A stretch of 64,000 nt of DNA from Taeniopygia guttata. Its lineage: Eukaryota; Chordata; Aves; Passeriformes; Estrildidae. Location of the stretch: positions 63,055,001 through 63,119,000 of the forward strand of contig NC_133026.1 in the NCBI RefSeq assembly GCF_048771995.1, read 5' to 3'. Shown here in pieces: positions 52,207-64,000 of this stretch; position 1 is the first letter of the stretch; every line of letters starts with the position of its first letter. Below the pieces are notes generated by a model, which did not search any database, was not told where the DNA came from, and saw nothing but the letters and a program-made list of their open reading frames with translations. The position numbers and the translations under genes are program-made.

Positions 52207-55200
52207 CATGCCATTGTTTATTTTTTGATGGCAGAAAAAAACAAGAGTGGCCTAACAGGAGAGGGTGCAACACTTTCACCTTATGTAGAATCAACTTATT
52301 GGAAAATGCAAGGCCTAAACACATAAAAGTCTCACTACAGCACAGTAATATAGAAACACTGCAAGACAGCAATTTCTCTAGGTGTCAGTTTTTAAAAAAA
52401 TTGATCTCCCAAGAAGGTCATCACTGGAGAAGTAACAATGGTTTCCTGTTTTTCTTGAAGAAATGCTGCTTATAACTAAAGCTGATGTACAACAGATAGC
52501 TTTACATATTAAACACATTTACATATCTAATATACATACAGGTTGTTATACACACATGCATAAATACATGAAAAATTAAAATACCAATCTCTAGATAATA
52601 AACATATCCATCTTCTCTCTTTTGTTACAAATTTGCAGGCAAGAAATTGTTACCTTATTACAGCTAGGGATCACATATAAACATATACTTTTTATGGTTC
52701 TTTAGTATGGAGAAAAAGTAAAAGGTCGTGTTAATATATTTATTAAAAGGTCCTATTAATATATTTATATACACACACACAAATATATAAAATCAGGGTT
52801 TTTTTTTTCCTGTTGCACCTGGAAAGTTGACAGATGTATCTCATGGGCACACTGCTGAATCTTAACTAGGAAGAAAAATCCCTGATGCTGCCACAGTCCT
52901 ATTGCATTTACAGCTGCTAATCTGGGCCTCTAACACTAAATGAAGAAGTTCCACATACACATTTTCTGTCATGGTGACTACAAAATGCATCTTAAGTGAA
53001 TGCTGACAAGAATAGAAATGTTCAAGAATAAAGGTTATTTTAAGAGCTGTCAAGAGTCTTATAAGTTGCTTACCTAGAGTCCTATTAGATTATGCCAACC
53101 AATTTGCCAATTTAAGTAAAGTGGTAATTGTTCTTAAGAAGCGTTACCTTTTCTCCTCCACAACCAAAATTTGATATGCTATACACAGCACAATTGATAA
53201 AATTTTTTTCATATTTACTAAGGTCAGTTTAATGTTTTTTGTTTGTTTTTAAATGAATATGGACAGCCATTTTTGAAATTATCTTTTACTGCAATAATAA
53301 ACACACCAGTGTGGTACACAGTAATTAATACAACTCAAATGGAACCAAAACCTCATCAATAACTTAAGTTGCTTGCCAAATCTTTGTGCTGGTATTAAAT
53401 GCTACAGCAGCAGCCTTATTTATTTTCACTCAGGAAAGAATGTTGAAAAACTGCATTTGGCTTCTTAAACACATAGGTTATTCCAGCTCTCCAGAGCTGG
53501 AATCAATATGGAAAAAAATTATTTTGGAGACATTTCCCTTATTTTAATTGATTCCATTTGTCTACAGAGAATGGGAAAGGAAGTGAAGGAAAGCACAGAG
53601 CTGAGAAGTTAGAACTATCGTGTATTTTACTTCTGCAAGCCTGTGCTGTGCAAATGCTATTTTCTTTGTTTCTTTATCCCATAACATATCCTACAACTGC
53701 TGCTACATGAAGCTTTTAAAAAGGCAGGAAATATTAATTTATTGCTACCATTTGTCTGGTTTTCACAAATGTGTGAAGTAAAGTAAGACAGCTAATAGGC
53801 AAGAACCTATTTGAAAGTTCTTTCTCTTAATAATGATAAATTATGTAATTTTGTTACAACCATATGCACTTTATCTTGAACACCTTCATTTGGCCTATCA
53901 GAAGCAGGATGATGTATTTATTTAACACCCTCATTAATTTATTCCGTGGGTCTCCCTGAAGAGATACTCTTCAGCGGAAGGAGCAGAGAATCTTATCTAT
54001 TCCAGCAATGATGTACACATAAAATACTGTAAGCATATATATTCATGTGTATTTTGTATATGGTGATCTAAAATAGCAAGGGATTATTCTTTTTAAATAC
54101 TTACTATTTCTCAGTTAAGAGAACCCCTTTTTCTTAAAATTACACAAAAATGCTGCTGTCCTTAGAAACAACATGGGCATAACAGACACGGCCTTTACTC
54201 CAAATGGCTACACTTGATGTAGTTTGAAGTAACAAGGGCCTTCATAAGAGAAAGCAAAACAGGAATCTTTCAAGCCCCTTCCACCCTGTATTTTTCTATG
54301 ATTATATGAAAGCCAAGTGGACCAGGTTATGTGGGCCTTCAGTGAAGCCACAGTTTTAATTCTCTCGTTTCCTGCAAGCCATTCAGCCTGCAGATAAAAA
54401 GAAGTGTGACAAGAAAAATGCCATCTCAAAAGCATGCAGGGCTCAACAGCAGATGGCTGCAAAGGGGAAGCATCAACCCTCTGCTATTGCAAAGGTTACC
54501 TTACAAAGATGCCACAGAGTGGGCCACAGGAAAGCAAGCAGTGACTGATTCTGGGCTTAAACAGCCAGGTGAAGGTTTGATACAACACACATCCAAGGAA
54601 GGAGCAGGTGTGCAGACGTAATGCTCTGAGTGTGATCTTTTCATGCTTTCAGGATCCTGGCAATCTCCAGGCTCCCACCTCTCCTCCCTCCCTATTTTTT
54701 ACCTGCTGGTGTTATTTCAGCATCTTGCTTTTTCTCTCGTATTTGCATAGAAAGCCTCAACCTTCAGAGAGCAGCTCAAACTCCTCAAAAAGCCAAACAC
54801 AGAAAAAGCAAGTCTTCTAAGAGTCAATCCCATGTGGCTAAAGGGTAAAAACCTAATATAGCCTGATCTTTTCTCAATATAGCATGAAGAGAAAAATCAC
54901 TCAGTTAAGATGCTGAGGGTAGCAAGGAAAGGAATATAAAACATTAGTGCTTGAAAATATAGAGACAAAGATGTGGATAACATTGTGCTGAGTGTAGTAT
55001 AACAGGTAGTCTAGTAATGCTGAGACATTTGGTATGTAAATACCCAGACCATTCACAGAGGACCCTATGTTTTGCAGCAACTACATAAGCAGAATTCATC
55101 AATGCCAATGTGAGTGACTGCCTTACTTTTGTCAGTAGTATAATACAACAGCCACTGTCACAAAACACACATTCTGCACCAGGTCCATGAAAGTACTGTA

Positions 55201-58200
55201 ATGTTTGTGTATTGCAGATACACTAACTACACAATACATACAAAACCTAAAATGTCATTATTAAAGAAAAATATTTTAATCTTCAGTGTTTTCTTGGATC
55301 ACTACTTCTAAGGGACTTTTGGAATGGAACAGTGAAGAAAATGTAATCATTATGAACGGGTATAAGCAGATATAAAATATGCTTACTGAGTAGCGTGATC
55401 AAGTAATTGTGCAGCCCTAATAAATTTTCATACTGTGAACTACTGCAGTATTAAAATGAGCTGCCACAACATTATGACAACAATCATAATTTAAAGACCA
55501 CCTTTTACAGCATTTGTATTTAAAGTGAGATGCCAGAAATGCAATGTACTGAAAGAATAATCTTTAGTCTTATTTCTCATGTAAACTGGGGAACTTGGCT
55601 GCTAGGAATAGCTGCTAAACAGTTACGCAAAGAGGTATATGGCATGTTTGTAAATTAATATCTTTCAGAAAATGACTCCACCTGTACCTCCCTGCCTTTT
55701 TTTTAAAATAATGCTCATCACCTTCTACATTGATTGTCTCTTCCAGTCCCGGAAAATACCTGATTTTGTCCCAAACCACTCAAACTCAGAGAAAGTTCCA
55801 GAGCAGCAAATGGTATATGGACTTTTTCTATCTTTAACTGAGATTTGCTTGTCTAAATGATTGTTTAAAGCCTTGAAAATCTTCATTTTCACCACATTTT
55901 TAAGTGAAGAGTACATAAAGTAAGTGCAAGGGAAAAAGTATATAAAGTATGTTCCTTGGGAAATGCTGAACTTTAGGAGTTAAGACAATTTAAGACAGTA
56001 GGTACCAAGACAGCAAGAACTGAAAAGCGGGACTGGCAGGATGTAGTTCTGGGAAGATGCATACAAGAAACATGCCACAGAGTATGTTGAAGCTGATACT
56101 GATCAAAAGCAGAAGTGAGCAAGCCCAGAGTGGTGGGAACAGCTAAAGCCACTGATTCTTCAGTGAAGAAAACACTGTGGCACACGCCAATGCTGATGGC
56201 TCCAGAAAATGCATTTGGTTTGGCAGTGTGGAAAATGTTGGTCAGCCCTGATGTTGAAGCCAGCAGCTGTTCTGATCCTAGCTGGGCCTTTGCTCACATC
56301 CATTCAGAGTTCATCCCTGTAGTACCTTACACAGCACAGTTGTCACCTGTGCACATTTGCTACACTTTCACTTTGATTTTTCTGAACAAGAAATCTTCTC
56401 AGTATCTGCAGTACCAAAGTGTGAAGCTGCACAAACACCTGCAGTAATAATTCCACGAGACAAATTGATAACAAGTACACAACATGTATTATGCTTGAGG
56501 ACTCTCCTGTGGGAGCTACCTCTCTCTGCAGCATCCTGCCCAATATTTTATAGAAAGTATACATAGGTAGCAGAAGTACAGAGAAGTATAATTACTCTCA
56601 CAGCTCAGATATTCGATTACTTGCTTAAACAAAAGAATTCTCTGTAGCTAGCAGGAAAACTGCATCAATTAAGACAGGTTGGCACAATCACCCACTACAG
56701 AAACATGCATTGAATATTCTTCCTTTCAAGTGTAACACTGTGTACATTTGGTAAGGGAATATCATATTAACTAAATAAACTTGGATTTGTTTTCTTTATT
56801 TATTCTGATCTTATCCAAACCACCAAACATAAAACTCAGAACTGTCATATTGTTTAACTTGGAAATTTAAATTTTCTGTTTTGTTAATGTCCTTTGAGCC
56901 AGAAGAATATTTAAAAAAAATGCCTTTTAATCTGCTACTGAAGCTGTGTTTGGGAACATGAAAGACATAGTGACCTGCTGAATTTTGGATTTGAATGGAT
57001 GATAGCCATAGTTTGGTGGTGATGTATCTTCTTCAAGACTCCAAACTATCCATACCAAATTTCTGGTGCTGGTTACAGGATGGCACCAGGTACATTGTGT
57101 TTTGTAAAACTGACAGGTGCTTTACTAGCATGTTAAAGTAACAAGGCCTTTTGTGTTCCAGGAAAAAAAAAAGTAGATTTGTAACATAGTCAATTTTCCA
57201 AGACATACAAGACAGAGAAAATTAATTTCTCCTGTCCTCCAAGAAGGCTATAACCAAGGATTAAATTTAATTTTATATGAGGAACAATTTACTTTAAGGT
57301 TCCAATATGTCTCTCCCTCTGCACTGATGTTACCTTTCATACACCTCAGATGTGGTTACAGGCTGGGCTTTTCTCTGTGCCCATTCAAATTAAAAAATTA
57401 AATTTGAAAGAGAAGAAATAACAGATTGAATTTATCTCTAGAAAATATAGCTGTATTTACAAAGATAAATTTTGTATTGGATGTTTTTGATTCAATCTGC
57501 ATCTTTGCCCCAAAAGGAGCACCCCATAGAGGCAAATACTTATCAAGTCCCTACTGTAGTGTTTAGGAGATCTCTAAGTATATTAGGACAGAAATAAATT
57601 TTTATTTTTCTGCATTAAAAAAACTTCCCTTTTTTTGGCAAAATTTTTACAGATTACTAAACATCTGTTCCTGACAAAATCATAAAGAGAATTTCCTTGT
57701 TTATCTTACTTTCTGTGATGAAGGATATCTAAAGATTTATTTTTTCTTGCTAAGCCATCATTCTTGGTTTACTATCTCCAAACCTCCAAGCTTCAAAGAG
57801 CATTTTTCTTTTCCTCCTCTCTTTTGGAAGAGTTCCAGTGAAAGCCACAAAAAACCTCAGCGCCTAGACTGTCTACACTTTTTAAGAACCTGAGCAGGAG
57901 GCCAATGAGAAGAAAGGACATTAATGTTTTAGGACTGAAGATAGATTTGTTGAATTTCAGTCAGTGTTCGGGCCTGTGAGTTCTCACTTGCTATCCATTG
58001 TGCCAGGGTCACCTTGAAATAATTTCTCAGGTCCAGCTCAGTTTCCAAACCAACACCCCAGTCAAAAAACATGACTTTGATCTCCCTGATCAAGCAACAT
58101 CTGTGGAACCAGAACCGCAAAACACAGTGAAGCACTCTGTTCCTCTGGAAGTTACTCCAGGTGACGGCAGGTTGGCAGGTAGGCTTCTGACTTCCTACAG

Positions 58201-58710
58201 CCTCTCCCCTGGGGCAGGAATTGCTCCCCTTGCCTCTCAGCGCCAAGGCAAACATCCACTGCAGCAGCACGCCAAGCCAAAGCCAAGCCCTCGTGCTCCA
58301 GCCTGCCCAAGGTGAGGCGAGTGTCCTGCCATCACACTGCTCTTCAGGGGACAGCTCACACACCACCAGTTCCACACACAAACAGCTTAGCTTCCCAGTG
58401 CTACTCCATGCAGCCCTTTGTACAAACAGTAAGAAAAATTAACGAGGGAGAAAATAATTATTTGCAAACCCTGCAGCTTTTAAGCAGGTGATATCCATGT
58501 TTGTGTGGATATAGGGTATAGCTTACATTAACTTGTTTAATTGGACTAAACTAAAGCAGTTTTTTTTTGGCAAAGATAAATTACTGGATTTAGCACAGCT
58601 GGTAAGAGCTAATTCTGTACAAAGAGTTCTTTTCACTAGTGTGGGTGGCAAAACACTTTCAGCAACTGGCCTAATTAGTTCTTCCTTCTTTGCAATAGCA
58701 CAGGACAGTT

Positions 58711-58746
58711 CAAAAAAGAAAAAAAAAAAGAAAAAAAAAAAAAAAA
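58711..58746. repeat. A-rich tract
   Basis: A runs interrupted by single G bases. Confidence 0.9.
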
Positions 58747-61700
58747 GGATTGTAATAGAAGATGTGGTATAAAATCATCTCGTTTGCTCTTCTGGTTTTG
58801 CCAGTCCTCCCTTATTTAATGTCACACTAAGCAGAGGCTTGCCCTTGTATTTTGCAGCACAGATAATAATTAGGAGTGGGAGGTTAGCACTTATTCCAAA
58901 CACAGGCAGGGAGCAACGTCTGTTCCTCTGCACATATCAGAGAACAGCATTCCTCACCCAAAACACTGTGGCCAAACTCAAGCAGCAGAGTGATGGATGC
59001 ACCACTGAGGGCTTTCCCCTCGGCAGAGCTCCCATTCTGGGTGGCTTGTTTAGCACAGACTGGGAAGCCCGAGCTGCCAACGAGCTGCACTCCCCAGCGC
59101 ACCCTCTGACACGGATCATTTCTGTGACAAAAGACAACGCGGGTGCCAAGCAGGATCATTTCAGCTTCACTGCTCCCCATGTACAGCCCACCAGCTGCAG
59201 GGCAATAACCCACTGCCCCAAACAGGCAGTGATTGAGCACACTGACACCTTCCTTTCCATACGAGCTGGCCAAAAGCACTTGGGCTCTTCCACCAGCGCA
59301 CACACTGACGTGCAGACGCTCTGCAGCTGTCAGCAAGATACAGCTCCTACCAGATAAAAACTGGGCTTGGCAAGATCCACTTGACCTTCTGAATGTCAGT
59401 GAGATAAAGGGTAAAAGGCCAGGAAGGGCACAGATGTTTGCATTTACCTTCATTACAGGCCATCTAGGAAACTGCTGGAAAATTTTTTCTAGCTCTGTTG
59501 TTTTGAATTATGATTCTGGAGCTGTGCTTGAGTGAGTTACAAATCTATTACACAAACAATTCAAATTGTTACAAGCCATTACCAACGTTTCTTTTTCTCC
59601 TAACTAGACTGAATAAGGGCAGGATTATGAAAAACTTCTGTTAGGAAAAAAACTGAATGTGAAGGGGAAAAACAAATTAAAAGTGAAGAGTATTTTATGA
59701 AGACAAACAGAATGACCAACTAACTAATACAGAAACTCTTCAGATAGCTTAAGGAAAAACTCAGCAATGAAACTAGAAAAAAATAGTGTTTACCTGTACC
59801 TACAGTTCCTGTCTTGTGTTTTTTAAAATTATTTTTATATTTGCCCATTTGTTTTTGTTGGCAGCAAATGGAAGACAGAGGGCTACTCGTATATTAGTCA
59901 GTCTGATGAAAAAAAAAAATTAGTAAAACTTCTTAAGAGTTGCCTGCTGCCCATTTACAGTTTGAACAGTCTGATACTGAGAACAATATTTTCTAATACA
60001 CACTTCTCCATAATGGTTGTTAGAAAGTCTATGGAGTTTTTGGTCGATGGAAGGTTGTTGATGAATCTTGAAAAGACTATTTAAACATGTTGGGGGGAAG
60101 GCAGAGACAGGAGACAGTTATGGGGAATAGACTGAATCTAGGAATTTGTCAGTGAGGAATCCTGTCTGAAATAATTTCTAATAGAGCACTTTGCTTTTTC
60201 TGGGGCTTGACTCCATAAGTATTTCTTAATTTCCTTTCCATTTTTCTGTATATAAACACTGGAAAAAGAAGGGAAACTGACTGACTATAAACAGAAAACA
60301 GTGAAGCTACTACACACAAGCTATTATGTAAAGCAGAGATCTGTCCTTAATCATTCAGTATTAATTATGCCAGAGTTTTACAAAAGTAGAGCGAGACTAA
60401 CGGGTAAGAGATTCAAAATAATTCTTGGATTTATATAATGCATTATGTCTTTAACAAACATATGCATCCAAAAATTATTTTGCTCATTCTATCTCAGTTT
60501 ATTTATTTTGCTATTCAAAAATATTGTGTAAAAACCTTACATATAAGCCTGTGTAGAGAAAAAAACCCCTCTGGGAAAAACCACAAAAAAGTGAGCCAGT
60601 AGATGGCATTGTGGCACTTCAAAAGACATTCCAGAAAATTCCACTTAAAAAACATGCAAGCCCAAGTGCTGTGTTTAACCACTTACTGCTTAACCAATGC
60701 AGTCTTTTACTCCTGCTCAGTGCTCCACATGCACAACCGAATAAACAAAACTGCATGATGTAACTCCACTGTCACACTGGCCCTGAAACAAATCTTGTCT
60801 GTGCTGGTTCCCAAATCCAATTAGCTCCATATGCTAGATTTACAATTCCAGTCTTGAAAAGATGATCCTTATTTGATGATTAATGTCCCACGAGCCATGG
60901 CCATCATAGATAGAATAGATATGATGAGTGGAAAAATATTTACTAAAACGGAACCATATACAAGATCTTACAATCAATGCAGATAATACTATTTCCCGCC
61001 ATACAGCAACTTCTGTGAATTAGATACCCCTTAAAAGTATATTTCTTATGTATTTTCTGAATATTCTATATACTTTATTTCAGTTAAGCTGCTGATATTC
61101 CCTCACAGCTAGAGATAACTGTAGCAACCCACCAGTTTCTTGTGCAACACAGCAGTTCTCTATTGCTCAAACCACACAAATTTGAAATAATTTTGCAGAA
61201 CTCAACATACAAAAGACTTTGTGAGTTTGAGAATTATATTCCATACACTGACAAACTCATTTAAACTGAGACCAGAAACTGAAACTTGCAATTATCAGTA
61301 CTCTGCCTGCAAGATACTTTATAGATAAACCTGCTTTACCTTGATCATGTCTGAACAGGGAGTTGGAGCAGAGATTTCTGGAGGTCTCTTCTATGGTATT
61401 CATTATCTCAGGAAGTTCTAAAAATCCTCATCTCAGAAGGAAAAACTTTCAGGATATTGTAAATCAGTCTGACTACCTTAAAGACCCTAATTAAATTCAA
61501 CAGCATACTCTAAGTGTCCAGTTGTATATGGTCCTTTTATTTCATGCCACTTCTAGAGTAAACTAAAGCAGTTTAGTTTTCCTAATGGAAAAAATTCAAC
61601 TTCAGGTCTCCACTGCCTGATAGTGTAATAGTTTGATTAAGAAACAAAGGAGCAACTAAAACTTCATCCACAAATTAACAGATAAAATATTTTTGCAAAG

Positions 61701-62064
61701 TTAATATCTACAAAAACATCATCCTCACTTGAGCAATGCTAGGACTTCTATATGAAAATTCCCTTTTCCAATTATAAATAGGTTTTAAAACCACAGAATG
61801 ATACAAGAAAGATGTTTCTTTCATCCTCTATGAAGTTACAAGCACTACTGTGAATGTTTAGGTATTAAAAATCGGTGTCTCCTTTTTGGAATAGAGGTGG
61901 TCAGGTTGGGCTGGAGCATCCAGGAGAAGAGGGAAAAGAAATAGTTCCTCCTTCTTCTCGTCACTTCTTTCCACATGATCCCATCCTTAGAGGTAGGTGA
62001 CAAGTGTCACAAACCCAAAAGTATTTCAAAGAGAATAGAATGGTGTAAGGGGGAGAACATAAGC

Positions 62065-62390
62065 ATTGATAACTGGATCAATTTAAGGATCCACCTTTTC
62101 CAGTATTTTGTGCCCACCGTAGTCCACAAGCAGTTCTTCAGGGAAAGGGAGCATGGATATGACACACATGCATACATCTTTCTGCTGAAATGCCTCCTCT
62201 GCTTCCAGTGACAACATTTTGGCAACTTCATGGCTATGTAACCATAACACCATTTTAACAGATGTGATTAATTTGTTTAATGCCCGTTTGAACCCATCCA
62301 CCTGCTGGCCTCCCCAGCATGCTGAGGCATGTGGCAATGAGTTCTACCATGTAAATGTGTACTTTGCACTTCTTTTGAAATCTTGAGCTT
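62065..62390 (-). mobile_element. Ancient CR1/L3-like LINE 3' remnant
   Basis: On the minus strand, blocks typical of old amniote CR1-type LINE 3' ends occur in the right order: TAGAACTCATTGCCA, GGATGGGTTCAAACG with CATTAAACAAATTAAT, then AATACTGG with GGTGGATCC and GATCCAGT. A short frame reads VDGFKRALNKLI, like the tail of such elements. It is far more diverged than the two CR1 copies near RPP40, so it probably predates birds. Limits are approximate; the sequence at 62540-62850 may be a further decayed part. Confidence 0.5.
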
Positions 62391-64000
62391 CTCTTTGTTT
62401 TCCCCTTGTAAAACGTTCAAAAGAGTAAAGAAAATGTCATTCTACTTCTATTTTCCTCATAAATATTTTTCTTCTGTGGGAGCTTTCAAGTGATATATTG
62501 CTCATACCCAGGTACCAGGAAGAGGGTAACTTGGAAAAAATACTCAACCAGCTAACATCCATGTGGTCAGGAGCAGATGAAACAGGACAATAACAGACAC
62601 CATTTTGAGCAGGCTGGAAATGCACCATGACATGCTGCAATCCACTCGGCAGCTGAAGTAGAAAAAGGTGACCTGACTGACTGTTCTTACTATTGTTAAA
62701 TCAGAGTCATTCAGAGTCCCCAACTGCATCCACTGACCACACTCTAGGTCACAAAGCCCATTGTATTGGAGTGGACCCTTGGAGTAAATACAGTGTGACC
62801 TTGAGTGGTGACCTCCAGAGTGTGGTGGCTCACAGGCAAAGAAAAGCATCCTTCATCATCTTATTTATGTGTGCTTGGTCTTGTATCTTGTGAAGCTTGG
62901 TGGTGGGGGCTGACACAGAACCAGCAAGAAGATGACACAGGGTTATTACATAGTTTTGCCTTCTGGAAACCTACCTTTAACCTAAATTGTTACAGGCCTC
63001 TCTTGCCTGCATTGAACTGTGATTTGCAGGGGACATCACTTCCATGTCAGAAAAGCACTTTGGTAATTTTCTTGTGTTCATCGGCTACCCTTTGCTATCA
63101 TGAGAATCCTTGATGAGGACAGCAGCCTGACCAAGGACAGAAACTTTTTGAGGAAAAATTCCCTTGTAGCTGAATCCACAGAGTCTGATTTCCTTCCAAA
63201 CCCATTCAAGTATTTGAACATTTTGTCCTTTGACATACTCATAAATATTGGTTCTTCTCATGCAGCCAGTGCTTCAACAGAACCAGAGCTGGAGCATATA
63301 TGTAAAAGGATTCATACTCTCATCACACCAGGTGGTATCTTCTCAAACCATTCAGTGGCTCCCAATGCTGTGCTCAGCCACATCTAAACAAATCATGCTG
63401 TATCTAGTATCTGTTTGTTTTAGACAATGGCAAATATAGCTAATCCCAAAGACAAAGGATTTTTTTGAAGATGAGTTATTTCAAAAGTCCATGTTACAAA
63501 CAAGTGGTACAAATTTTGAAACTTTAAAGTGAGCTTGGTGCTGATTCACCAGAGCAGAGGTCACTGTTTAACCCAGCATGAGTCAATGGGAATTTTCTCA
63601 GATGCTAAAGAAATGGTGACAATTGTGGCTGTGTCAAAGGCTTTCATTGCTCTTCCAGACCAAAATTACAGTCAGAAAAAAAAACTCAATGAAGCCTGCT
63701 CTTACTTGCATAAGGAAGATCTGTGCTAGACCTCCTGTTAACATGGTCTCTGAAGTGTTCCACTGCTTGTAGGACTGGTAACTATTTGTGAAAGAGCAAC
63801 TTTCTAAACCATGCACACACATACAGCCATGGAGCATCTGGACCAGGCAGGGAGCTCAGGATTACCATTCCCTCAGGCTGGAGGCATCCAATTACAACAT
63901 CTGTCCAGAAGGAGAAACAGATGGCCAACTTCTCCAGACTTTTCTGCCTGCCTGACCTGATGTCCTTTACACCAGTCACTTGGGCAGATAAATAATAATA

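Larger units (their letters stand above)
48171..64000 (-). other. LYRM4: LYRM4 intron (partial), no exon recognised
   Basis: Sequence upstream of the LYRM4 terminal exon on the minus strand. I looked for the preceding LYRM4 exon (expected to encode an RRIRDAFRENK-like segment) and did not find it, so the intron should continue past the window edge. GC-richer patches at 57930-58420 and 58800-59500 carry open frames on both strands that I cannot assign. Confidence 0.6.

Noticed and set aside
54262-54312. Possible CR1 3' tip (CCCCTTCCACCC followed by TTCTATGATTATATGA)
   Set aside because: It resembles the CR1 terminus, but no convincing CR1 body precedes it, so the match is too short to call.
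48171-64000. LYRM4 exons 1 and 2 within the window
   Set aside because: I scanned the minus strand for sequence encoding the YAVRRIRDAFRENK-like block and saw none; the exons probably lie beyond the right edge.

Overview
This is vertebrate nuclear DNA, most likely from a bird and probably a songbird. It shows multi-exon genes with GT-AG introns, CpG-island promoters and long AT-rich noncoding stretches. The repeats are avian: truncated CR1 LINE copies, and an ERVK-type solo LTR whose R/U5 end matches my memory of passerine LTRs. I see no prokaryotic operons, CRISPR arrays or rRNA.

Three genes can be supported, in the order and orientation known from human 6p25 (CDYL - RPP40 - PPP1R3G - LYRM4 - FARS2). 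(1) RPP40, minus strand, 10362-22230, is complete: eight coding exons could be spliced by hand into an unbroken 362-residue frame, against about 363 residues in human. (2) PPP1R3G, plus strand, 38614-39456, is a single-exon 280-residue glycogen-targeting subunit of protein phosphatase 1 inside a strong CpG island. (3) LYRM4 (ISD11), minus strand, is represented only by its last coding exon at 48108-48170; its other exons must lie beyond the right edge.

Layout: 1-10300 is noncoding sequence downstream of RPP40. 10300-22560 is the RPP40 gene and its CpG island; a CR1 copy lies in intron 3, and an LTR-like sequence and a CpG-containing pentanucleotide repeat lie in intron 1. 22610-22890 is a second CR1 copy beside the RPP40 promoter. 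22900-37950 is an intergenic desert with an ERVK-type solo LTR at about 32050-32333. 37960-40800 is the PPP1R3G locus. 40800-47800 is intergenic. 47815-64000 is the LYRM4 3' end and then its long intron, holding an old CR1/L3-like LINE remnant near 62065-62390.

The genes have separate housekeeping or metabolic roles: tRNA/rRNA processing (RPP40), glycogen synthesis control (PPP1R3G) and mitochondrial Fe-S cluster assembly (LYRM4). Their adjacency is conserved synteny, not a shared pathway. I found no convincing new biological system. The items most worth a second look are the open, in-frame 104-codon extension upstream of the RPP40 start, the repeat insertions around that promoter, and a few GC-richer unassigned islands.
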